DNA of 9,648 nucleotides from JBAXRT01 sp037131065 (GTDB lineage Bacteria > Bacteroidota > Bacteroidia > Bacteroidales > FEN-979). Made by a program: the position numbers and the translations under genes. Below, piece by piece: positions 1 through 6,837 of this stretch. Under the pieces are notes generated by a model, which was given only the letters and a program-made list of their open reading frames with translations, had not been told where the DNA came from and made no database searches. Each line of letters starts with the position of its first letter. The first letter of the stretch is position 1. The stretch lies in contig JBAXRT010000115.1 of NCBI GenBank assembly GCA_037131065.1, forward strand, positions 1-9,648, read 5' to 3'.

Positions 1-602
1 ATGCTCCTCAGGGGAGCACACAAAGGTGTATCGACGGATGCCCGGTTGAAGCAACCTGTCCCTATTCGGCCCTTAAGATCTATTTCAGGAACCGGACATG
101 GACCTATGTGTTTGATCTCCCGCAAGACAAAGAAAAGCAGGGCGATGCCATCCTGGAATACATGAAGAAGTCGGATTACGGCCGCTGTGTATATCACATG
201 GACAATGACCAGCCCGATCACTACATCACCAACATCCGGTTTGAAGATAACATTACCGTAAACTTTAGCATGGAAGCTCATACTTCATATGGGGGACGCC
301 GGACAAGGGTTATGGGATCGATGGGTGATATCTTCGGTGATATGGAGGTGATGACCCTGACCGATTTCAGGACTGATAAATCCGTCAAACTGATTCCCAG
401 TGAAGAGGATATTGAAGACTATAAAAACAGTGGTCATGGTGGCGGGGACTGGTTCCTGATGAGAGATTTTGTTCGGGCTGTCACCCACCAGGAACCGAAA
501 TATCTGACATCAACCATCGACCAGTCCATCGAAAGCCACATTATGGGATTTGCAGCTGAGAAAAGCAGGCTTAACGGGAAAATCGAGCAGATTAAAATGT
601 AA
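1..602 (+). CDS. Gfo/Idh/MocA-family oxidoreductase, C-terminal part (5' end outside window)
   Basis: The reading frame is open from position 3 to the TAA at 600-602, giving about 199 residues with no N-terminus, so this is the 3' end of a gene that begins upstream. An internal GTG at 108 could be called as a start, but the coding frame clearly continues upstream of it. The text resembles the C-terminal substrate-binding alpha/beta domain of Gfo/Idh/MocA NAD(P)-dependent sugar or cyclitol dehydrogenases, in a subgroup with a Cys-rich segment. Here that segment (codons at 27-29, 39-41 and 57-59) reads CIDGCPVEATCPYSA, a C-x3-C-x5-C pattern. Further matches to the family are the beta-sheet strand around ITNIRFEDNITVNFSMEAH and the GGGDWFLMRDFVRAV helix near the end. 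The Rossmann fold and catalytic Lys are not in the window. Substrate cannot be assigned. The gene ends 154 bases before the efflux operon and is probably a separate transcription unit. Confidence 0.85.
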   Translation, partial: APQGSTQRCIDGCPVEATCPYSALKIYFRNRTWTYVFDLPQDKEKQGDAILEYMKKSDYGRCVYHMDNDQPDHYITNIRFEDNITVNFSMEAHTSYGGRRTRVMGSMGDIFGDMEVMTLTDFRTDKSVKLIPSEEDIEDYKNSGHGGGDWFLMRDFVRAVTHQEPKYLTSTIDQSIESHIMGFAAEKSRLNGKIEQIKM

Positions 603-606
603 ATTT

Positions 607-620
607 GAATCATAAGATTC
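607..620. repeat. Short perfect inverted repeat after the oxidoreductase gene
   Basis: GAATC (607-611) and GATTC (616-620) form a perfect 5-base stem around the loop ATAA, starting 4 bases after the stop codon at 600-602. Only TTCT follows, and the stem is AT-rich, so this is at best a very weak terminator. It may equally be chance in AT-rich DNA. Confidence 0.3.
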
Positions 621-710
621 TTCTGCCACTGTGAACAAAATCATTAAATTATAAATAAATCATTGCAGAAAGAGACACTCTATTTTGCCAAACTAATTTG
701 ATTCATAGCC

Positions 711-737
711 TTTGAACCCATCTTTATTTTAACTTTG
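711..737 (+). promoter_or_regulatory. Putative Bacteroidota-type promoter of the metal efflux operon
   Basis: TAACTTTG at 730-737 matches the Bacteroidota -7 consensus TAnnTTTG exactly. A TTTG at 711-714 could serve as the -33 element, but only 15 bases separate the two, shorter than the usual 19-21. Another TTTG at 697-700 is too far away. Transcription would begin near 743, leaving a short leader of about 14 bases before the ATG at 757, which carries an A-rich AAGAAAG stretch instead of a clear Shine-Dalgarno. The AT-rich DNA at 636-664 upstream could act as an activating element. The -7 match is seen in the sequence; its use is inferred. Confidence 0.4.
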
Positions 738-756
738 CATTTCGAGTCTAAGAAAG

Positions 757-1071
757 ATGAAGGGATTGCTTGCTGTTTTTCTTGCCTTTTATATCCTGGG
801 ACTAACCCTGGTCCCATGCGTGGATAAGGAGATGAACTGTCAGATTAAAGAACAGATTCAAACCTCCTCCAGTGCTTCTGATTCGCACGAGTCTCACAGT
901 GACTTCTGTTCCCCATTCTGCCACTGTTCCTGCTGTAACCTGTCAATGGAAGTCGGAGCGCCCCTCATCATTGCTTCTGTTGCACCACCCCTTCAGATTC
1001 TCACCTTTTCCGGTATCTCCGGAATCTTTTCAGACTTCACTTTCCCGGTCTGGGAACCACCAAAAGCATAA
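757..1071 (+). CDS. Small secreted Cys/His-rich protein, DUF6660-like
   Basis: A 104-residue protein. Residues 1-19 (MKGLLAVFLAFYILGLTLV) are a hydrophobic export signal or membrane anchor, followed by PC at 20-21 and a low-complexity Ser/His segment. A dense Cys/His cluster follows: H44, H47, C51, C55, H56, C57, C59, C60 (CSPFCHCSCC), plus C21 and C28. A second hydrophobic stretch spans about 66-92, and the protein ends in WEPPKA. This arrangement matches, from memory, the Bacteroidota family DUF6660, which is often found directly upstream of CzcA/CusA pump genes. No function is established that I know of. A periplasmic metal-binding or metal-sensing role is inferred from the thiol/imidazole cluster and from its place as first gene of an efflux operon. 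C21 is preceded by Pro, a poor lipobox, so I do not call it a lipoprotein. The ATG at 757 is chosen because it gives the signal sequence directly. Confidence 0.8.
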   Translation: MKGLLAVFLAFYILGLTLVPCVDKEMNCQIKEQIQTSSSASDSHESHSDFCSPFCHCSCCNLSMEVGAPLIIASVAPPLQILTFSGISGIFSDFTFPVWEPPKA

Positions 1072-1073
1072 GT

Positions 1074-1101
1074 CAGTCGGCAGTCTGCAGTCCGCAGTCA
1101 C
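1074..1101. repeat. Heptamer tandem repeat, four copies of CAGTCNN
   Basis: Four head-to-tail 7-base units begin three bases after the stop codon of the DUF6660-like gene: CAGTCGG (1074-1080), CAGTCTG (1081-1087), CAGTCCG (1088-1094) and CAGTCAC (1095-1101). The first five bases are invariant and the last two vary. The array lies in the 105-base gap between the first and second genes of the efflux operon. It has no spacers, so it is not a CRISPR array. It does not form a strong hairpin by itself. No other array of this unit occurs in the window. Confidence 0.85.
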
Positions 1102-1176
1102 CGGATCACCAGGCCACTTCATCACTTATCCGCCTGTTCCAGATCTTTTCATAAAACATTTAATTGAACTGGTATT

Positions 1177-4100
1177 ATGATAAACCGTATCATTGAATTT
1201 TCCATAAGGAATAAATTTCTTATCGGGCTGTTTACGATTGCATTAATTGCCTGGGGCATCTATTCCATGACCCAATTGCCTGTTGATGCGGTCCCCGATA
1301 TCACGAACAACCAGGTGCAGGTCATTTCGATTGCCCCGACACTTGCAACCCAGGAGGTTGAAAAATTCATTTCGGCGCCCATTGAAGTCTCCGTTGCCAC
1401 CATACCTGATGTCATTGAACTCAGATCAATCTCCCGACTCGGACTTTCAGTAGTGACCATTGTTTTCAAAGACCAAGTCGATATTTACAAGGCCCGTCAG
1501 CAAATCGGCGAACGTCTCAAGGATGCTGAGCTGAAGATCCCGGCAGGTATAACCCATCCCGAGTTGGCCCCGGTCTCAACAGGTCTGGGGGAGGTTTACC
1601 AATACCTGGTCAAACCCAAAAAAGGATATGAGTCAAAATATTCCATGTCCGACCTCAGGACCATCCAGGACTGGATCATCAAGCGGGAGCTGCTCGGAAC
1701 CCCCGGCGTGGCAGAGGTAAACAGTTACGGAGGATTTGTGAAGGAATATGAGGTTGCTGTCAATCCTGAACGGCTCAAAAGCATGAATATCACGGTGGCT
1801 GAAATTTTTGAAGCGCTTGAAAGAAACAATGAAAATACCGGCAGCGCCTATATCGAAAAGAATCCAACCTCCTTTTTTATTCGTGGCATCGGGCTGGTCA
1901 GTTCTACTGAGGACATTGGCAAGATCGTAATCAAGCTCACTCATGAAAAAACTCCTGTATTGATCCGCGATATTGCTGAAGTCCGTCCTGGTCATGCGAT
2001 CCGTTACGGCGCCTTTGTCTGCGATACGAGTGAGGCTGTGGGTGGCGTGGTCATGATGCTGAAAGGCTCAAATGCTTCGCAGGTCGTCAGGAACGTTAAG
2101 GAGCGGATGGAGGTCATCATGTCCTCTCTCCCTGAAGGAGTGACCATTGAACCATTCCTTGACCGTACTGACCTGGTAAAGCGTGCCATCGGGACTGTAA
2201 CACGTAACCTCGTGGAGGGTGGATTGATCGTGGTTCTTGTCCTTGTCTTTTTACTTGGTAACATGAGGGCTGGCCTTGTCGTCGCCTCCGTGATCCCCCT
2301 TTCCATGCTCTTCGCCATCTCGATGATGAATGTTTTTGGAATCTCTGGAAACCTGATGAGTCTGGGGGCCATCGATTTTGGACTGATCGTCGACGGGGCT
2401 GTGATCGTGGTTGAGAACGTGGTCCACCGGCTTTCAAAATTGAAAGCCGGTCAGCCCGGGCTTGTAAAGGTATCCCAAAGCCAGATGGATGAAACTGTCA
2501 TGGAATCCTCAAAACGGATGATGAATTCAGCCACTTTCGGCCAGGTCATCATCCTGATCGTTTACCTCCCGATCCTTACTTTGGTGGGAATTGAAGGAAA
2601 AATGTTCAGACCCATGGCGCAGACTGTAGGATTTGCAATCCTGGGGGCGATCATACTTTCGCTGACCTATGTTCCCATGATTTCCTCTCTGGTACTGAGC
2701 AGGAAAAAAGACCGGAAGGTCAACTTTGCTAACGGTATCATGGATATTTTGCAGCGTATCTTCGATCCCCTTTTCCGCTATTCATTAAAGCATAAAGCAA
2801 CTGTTCTTATTGTTTCAACTCTTCTGTTCCTGGGGTGTCTGTTCCTTTTTTCAAAATTGGGGGGGGAATTTATCCCGACCCTGGAGGAGGGAGACCTGGC
2901 TTCCGGGATTATGACCCTGCAGGGAGGCTCGCTTACCAACACTGTTGAAACCGTAAAGAAGGCCAATAAGATTCTCATAGAGAATTTTCCGGAGGTCAAC
3001 CATGCCGTTTGTAAGGTAGGAGCGGGGGAGATACCCACGGACCCTACCCCTGTTGAAACGGGAGATTATATCATCACCATGAAAGATAAAAGTGAATGGA
3101 CCTCCGCTTCCACCCGTGAAGAGATGGTAGAGAAGATGAAAACAAAGGTAGGGGCTATCCCTGGTGTGGCTTTTAGTTTTCAGCAGCCCATCTCGATGCG
3201 CTTCAATGAGTTGATGACTGGATCAAAGCAGGACGTCGCTGTCAAGATTTTCGGCGATGACCTTGATTCACTGGCAAATGAGGCTGGAAAGCTGGAAGGG
3301 CTGATTAAGAATATTCCGGGTGTGGAGGATGTCCAGGTTGAGAAGGTGACCGGTTCGCCTCAGATATCCGTTATCTATAACCGGGATAAGATTGCACAGT
3401 ATGGTCTGAATATTGCAGATCTGAATAAGGTTTTACGGACAGCCTTTGCAGGAAATGCTGCCGGGGTTGTTTACGAGGAAGAGAAGCGGTTCGACCTCGT
3501 GGTGCGGTTCGAGGAGGAATTCAGAAAGGACATTGAGAATGTCCGGCACCTCTATATTCCCTTGCCGGATGGCCGGCAGATCCCCCTCGAAGAGATCGCC
3601 ACCATCGATCTGAAGACTGGGACGGCCCAGGTTTCCAGGGAAAATACAAAAAGAAGGATCACCGTGAGTTTTAACGTCAGGAACCGTGATGTACAGTCGA
3701 TCATTGCCGATATCAGGCAGGTTGTTGCCAAAAATCTTAAACTCCCGTCAGGTTATTACATTACGTATGGCGGTCAGTTTGAGAATCTGCTTGCCGCGCA
3801 GAAACGGTTATCGATCGCAGTACCTGTTGCACTGATCCTGATTTTCGTCATGCTTTTTCTTACTTTTCATTCTTTCAAGCAATCCCTTCTGATCTTTTCG
3901 GCAGTGCCCCTGGCAGCAATTGGCGGGGTAATCGCACTTTACCTGCGGGGCATGAATTTCAGCATTTCTGCAGGGGTCGGTTTTATTGCACTGTTCGGTG
4001 TAGCTGTCCTGAACGGGATTGTCCTCATAGCCGAATTCAACAGACTGGCGAAGGAGGAGAGCATTCTTGATATTTACGACCGCGTGATGAAAGGATTAAA

Positions 4101-5538
4101 GATCCGGCTTCGTCCGGTCATCATGACCGCGGCAGTGGCATCACTCGGTTTCCTCCCGATGGCCCTTTCGAATTCGGCAGGTGCCGAGGTGCAGAAACCA
4201 CTGGCTACAGTCGTCATCGGCGGATTGATCTCTTCCACGCTTCTTACACTGCTGGTCCTGCCGGTTTTGTACATGCTTTTTTCTAAGAAAATCAACTGGA
4301 GGTTTAAAAGGGTTCCGGCCTCAATAATATTTCTTTTAATCATTGCCGGTTCAATGTTTCTGCCCAGGCTGGCCATCTCGCAGACCCCGGTTCAGAAGGT
4401 ATTTTCACTGAAAATGGCAATTGACCAGGCATTGTCCCTGAACGGTTATATGAGGTCATCCCTGATGGAGATAGAGAATCAGAAGGTTCTCAGACAGTCA
4501 GCATGGAACATCGATAAAACCAGTGTGGGGTTTCAGTACGGGCAGTTTAATTCGAATGCCCGTGACAATGAATTCACGGTGACCCAGACTTTTGAATTTC
4601 CGACGACCTACATCAACCAGGACCGCCTGGCAAAAGCCTCCATCAAAAACGCCGAGATAAAGTCTAACTTCACCCGAAATGAAATCGTCGGGCAGGTGAA
4701 AGCGACATACTACAAGCTGATCTACTGTTCCGCCCGTCTTAACCTTCTGAAGTTCCAGGATAGCCTGTATGGTAATTTTCTTTATGCTGCCCGGATGAGG
4801 TTTCAGAAGGGAGAGACGAATCTTCTTGAGAAGGTTACTGCAGAGTCGCAGCTTCTTGCAGTGAAGAATCTTATCAAGCAGGCATTGGCCGATATAGATA
4901 TTGAGGAGTGCAAGCTACAGACCCTGCTGAATGAAAAATCGGAAATCAGGATTGACGACACTGTTCTTGCCAAACTGATGCTCGTCGTCCCTGATGACAG
5001 CATCTCTCTAAGGTCGAATCCGATGATTGCATACCTTGAGCAGCAAACCAGGCTGTTTCAGATTGAGAAACAGGTGGCATCCTCAAAACTGGCACCTGAT
5101 CTGATGATCGGATATTTTAACCAGTCAAATAAGGATATTTCGGGTGAGGGCAGATTCGACGGAGTTCAGGCCGGGATCGGGATACCGATATTTTTTGCTT
5201 CCCAGAAAGGAAAGATTGAATCGGCAAAACTGAATGAAGCCATTGCACAAAACAATGTTGAATTTCAATGGACTGCGCTCAGGCACCAGTTGCATATCCT
5301 GATCCAGGAATATTATAAATACAGAGAGAGCCTGCAGTATTATGAAAATTCCGCCCTCCAGCAGGCCGGAATTATAATTACACAGGCTGATAAAAGTTAT
5401 AAATCAGGAGCCATAGACTACATGGAATATGTCCAAAACCTCAGGCAGGGGATCGACATCAAAAATAACTACCTGGAAACACTTAATGCCTATAACCAAT
5501 CCGTAATTTCAATAGAAAAATTAATAAACCGGTATTAA
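1177..5538 (+). CDS. czcA: Heavy-metal efflux RND pump fused to a TolC-type outer-membrane channel (CzcA-CzcC fusion)
   Basis: A 1453-residue protein with two modules. Residues 1 to about 1044 are a complete HME-family RND pump. TM1 lies near 11-31. TM4 carries the proton-relay acids D400, D406 and E413 (GAIDFGLIVDGAVIVVE), equivalent to CzcA D402/D408/E415. The periplasmic domain includes GEIPTDP (617-623) and MRFNELMTG (674-682). TM7-TM12 end near residue 1035. Where CusA has its substrate methionine M672, this protein has E678, and the CusA GM pair in the first porter segment appears as GG, favouring divalent cations (Zn/Co/Cd/Ni) over Cu(I)/Ag(I). Residues about 1042-1068 form an internal signal sequence: basic WRFKR, a hydrophobic core, then AIS before Q1069. 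Residues 1069-1453 (385) match an outer-membrane efflux protein with two helical repeats, normally a separate gene. No Shine-Dalgarno is visible before the ATG at 1177. The adaptor gene follows 16 bases downstream. Metal specificity is tentative. Confidence 0.93.
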   Translation: MINRIIEFSIRNKFLIGLFTIALIAWGIYSMTQLPVDAVPDITNNQVQVISIAPTLATQEVEKFISAPIEVSVATIPDVIELRSISRLGLSVVTIVFKDQVDIYKARQQIGERLKDAELKIPAGITHPELAPVSTGLGEVYQYLVKPKKGYESKYSMSDLRTIQDWIIKRELLGTPGVAEVNSYGGFVKEYEVAVNPERLKSMNITVAEIFEALERNNENTGSAYIEKNPTSFFIRGIGLVSSTEDIGKIVIKLTHEKTPVLIRDIAEVRPGHAIRYGAFVCDTSEAVGGVVMMLKGSNASQVVRNVKERMEVIMSSLPEGVTIEPFLDRTDLVKRAIGTVTRNLVEGGLIVVLVLVFLLGNMRAGLVVASVIPLSMLFAISMMNVFGISGNLMSLGAIDFGLIVDGAVIVVENVVHRLSKLKAGQPGLVKVSQSQMDETVMESSKRMMNSATFGQVIILIVYLPILTLVGIEGKMFRPMAQTVGFAILGAIILSLTYVPMISSLVLSRKKDRKVNFANGIMDILQRIFDPLFRYSLKHKATVLIVSTLLFLGCLFLFSKLGGEFIPTLEEGDLASGIMTLQGGSLTNTVETVKKANKILIENFPEVNHAVCKVGAGEIPTDPTPVETGDYIITMKDKSEWTSASTREEMVEKMKTKVGAIPGVAFSFQQPISMRFNELMTGSKQDVAVKIFGDDLDSLANEAGKLEGLIKNIPGVEDVQVEKVTGSPQISVIYNRDKIAQYGLNIADLNKVLRTAFAGNAAGVVYEEEKRFDLVVRFEEEFRKDIENVRHLYIPLPDGRQIPLEEIATIDLKTGTAQVSRENTKRRITVSFNVRNRDVQSIIADIRQVVAKNLKLPSGYYITYGGQFENLLAAQKRLSIAVPVALILIFVMLFLTFHSFKQSLLIFSAVPLAAIGGVIALYLRGMNFSISAGVGFIALFGVAVLNGIVLIAEFNRLAKEESILDIYDRVMKGLKIRLRPVIMTAAVASLGFLPMALSNSAGAEVQKPLATVVIGGLISSTLLTLLVLPVLYMLFSKKINWRFKRVPASIIFLLIIAGSMFLPRLAISQTPVQKVFSLKMAIDQALSLNGYMRSSLMEIENQKVLRQSAWNIDKTSVGFQYGQFNSNARDNEFTVTQTFEFPTTYINQDRLAKASIKNAEIKSNFTRNEIVGQVKATYYKLIYCSARLNLLKFQDSLYGNFLYAARMRFQKGETNLLEKVTAESQLLAVKNLIKQALADIDIEECKLQTLLNEKSEIRIDDTVLAKLMLVVPDDSISLRSNPMIAYLEQQTRLFQIEKQVASSKLAPDLMIGYFNQSNKDISGEGRFDGVQAGIGIPIFFASQKGKIESAKLNEAIAQNNVEFQWTALRHQLHILIQEYYKYRESLQYYENSALQQAGIIITQADKSYKSGAIDYMEYVQNLRQGIDIKNNYLETLNAYNQSVISIEKLINRY

Positions 5539-5554
5539 TAAAAGGTCGATTTAT

Positions 5555-6733
5555 ATGAAGACAAGATTTTTTTTGAAATCAATAACCGCGCTTTCTTTGC
5601 TTCTCATTGTTTCCTGCCAGGGAAAAAAGGAGCAGAAGACAGAGGAGCGGGAAGTATTGGCTGAGAATGCCATTGAACTGAATGCAGATCAGTATGCAAA
5701 CGCCGGGATCCTCTTAGGGAAGGTGGATCAGCAGCTTGTCAGCGCAGTGTTGAAAGTCAACGGGACGGTGAATGTCACTCCGCAGAACCTGGCCTCTGTG
5801 AGCGCCCCGCTTGGCGGGTTTGTGAAATCTACAAGTCTTGTCCAGGGCATTGCGGTGGCGAAAGGCCAAAACCTTGCAACGATTGAGAATTTCACCTTCA
5901 TTGAAATCCAGCAGAATTACCTTGAAACGAAGGCAAAATACCAGTATGCTGAAACAGAATTCAGGAGGCACAGCGAGTTGTACAAGGACCAGGTCTATTC
6001 TGAAAAGAATGTGCAGCAGACCGAAACGGAATACAAAACCCTGAAAGCACAGCTCAAGGGGCTTGAACAAAAGCTGATCGCCCTCGGCATCGATCCCGAA
6101 ACATTAACCGAAGACAGGATCACCAGCCTTTTGCCTGTTGTGGCGCCCATCGGGGGTTATATCAAATCGGTCAATATCAATATCGGAAAATATATCAGTC
6201 CCAGTGATGTTTTGTGCGAGATTGTGAATCCGGCCAACGTCATCCTCGAACTGGTAGTTTTTGAAAAAGATGTGCAGAAGGTTTCCAATGGTCAGAAAGT
6301 TACCTTTTCATCACCCAATGAACCTGGAAAAGCATGGACAGGCGTTATCTACCAGGCAGGGAAAGCCCTTGATAACGATAAAACCACGATGGTTTATGCT
6401 TCTATTGATAACCCCCGCAATACCCTTCTTTCGGGGATGTATGTGAACGGGGAGATCCAGGTCAGCAATAACAATGCCTGGGTATTACCACAGGATGCGG
6501 TCGTGCAGTTCAATGGCAGATTTTTTATCTTTATCTATAAGGGAATCCGTGCCGAAAATGGGAAACAGATACACGATTTTCTGGCGATTGAAGTAGGGAA
6601 AGGGCCGACCGACAGGGGTTTTACAGAAATAGTTCTCCCTGAAGGATTTGAGGCAGCATCAGAGCAGGTAGTCATCAAAGGGGCCTATACCTTGCTCTCA
6701 GCATGGAAAAATGCCGGTGAGATGGCTTGCTGA
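5555..6733 (+). CDS. czcB: Periplasmic adaptor (membrane fusion protein) of the RND efflux system, lipoprotein, CzcB-type
   Basis: A 392-residue protein that links the inner-membrane pump to the outer-membrane channel across the periplasm. The N-terminus has a signal peptide with lipobox IVSC, so C21 is the likely lipidated residue and the protein is membrane-anchored. After a charged linker (KKEQKTEERE) come the first lipoyl half-motif (about 78-112, APLGGFVKSTSLVQG), a coiled-coil alpha-hairpin (about 114-178), the second lipoyl half (about 195-224, VAPIGGYIKSVNINIGKYI), a beta-barrel (about 228-304, ending LLSGMYVNGEI) and a membrane-proximal domain (about 308-384, ending VIKGAYTLLSAW). 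It starts 16 bases after the pump-channel gene, with AAAGG at 5541-5545 nine bases before the ATG, so it is co-transcribed. Many CzcB-like adaptors carry His-rich tails; this one ends in GEMAC with no His tail. A T8 run at 5567-5574 lies in the signal peptide codons. Confidence 0.92.
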   Translation: MKTRFFLKSITALSLLLIVSCQGKKEQKTEEREVLAENAIELNADQYANAGILLGKVDQQLVSAVLKVNGTVNVTPQNLASVSAPLGGFVKSTSLVQGIAVAKGQNLATIENFTFIEIQQNYLETKAKYQYAETEFRRHSELYKDQVYSEKNVQQTETEYKTLKAQLKGLEQKLIALGIDPETLTEDRITSLLPVVAPIGGYIKSVNINIGKYISPSDVLCEIVNPANVILELVVFEKDVQKVSNGQKVTFSSPNEPGKAWTGVIYQAGKALDNDKTTMVYASIDNPRNTLLSGMYVNGEIQVSNNNAWVLPQDAVVQFNGRFFIFIYKGIRAENGKQIHDFLAIEVGKGPTDRGFTEIVLPEGFEAASEQVVIKGAYTLLSAWKNAGEMAC

Positions 6734-6784
6734 CAGAGAGTCATCCCATAAAATGCCGACCTCATACTGAAAAAAAATCAGGAT

Positions 6785-6818
6785 TTTGTGGATTCGGATT
6801 TTATTATTCACTAATTTG
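6785..6818 (+). promoter_or_regulatory. Possible weak promoter ahead of the T9SS cargo gene
   Basis: TTTG at 6785-6788 and TAATTTG at 6812-6818 resemble the Bacteroidota -33 and -7 elements, but the -7 has only one base between TA and TTTG and the spacing is 23 bases, so neither is an exact match. They sit in the 104-base gap between the adaptor stop and the ATG at 6838. The rest of the gap contains only an A8 run at 6770-6777 flanked by a 4-base inverted repeat (CTGA/TCAG) and no convincing terminator. Confidence 0.22.
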
Positions 6819-6837
6819 GATACCCAAAATATCTCCT

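Noticed and set aside
1074..1101. Heptamer array considered as CRISPR repeats
   Set aside because: Units are only 7 bases and adjoin each other without spacers.
1102..1132. CGGAT...ATCCG inverted repeat before the pump gene
   Set aside because: Five base pairs around a 21-base loop are likely by chance.
872..1180. A 102-residue open frame overlapping the DUF6660-like gene
   Set aside because: It lies in another frame of a better-supported gene and crosses the heptamer repeats; its composition (Ser/Pro-rich, no motifs) is that of a shadow frame.
1633..2437. Several antisense open frames of 66-122 codons opposite the pump gene
   Set aside because: They have no recognisable motifs or start signals and mirror the codon structure of the strongly supported sense gene.
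6767..6781. CTGA-A-run-TCAG hairpin as terminator of the efflux operon
   Set aside because: A 4-base stem with a loop made only of A and no following T run does not support a terminator.
6727..6837. TTG start at 6727 for the T9SS cargo gene, overlapping the adaptor stop
   Set aside because: The 37 extra residues precede an obvious signal peptide beginning at the ATG at 6838, so they are unlikely to be translated.
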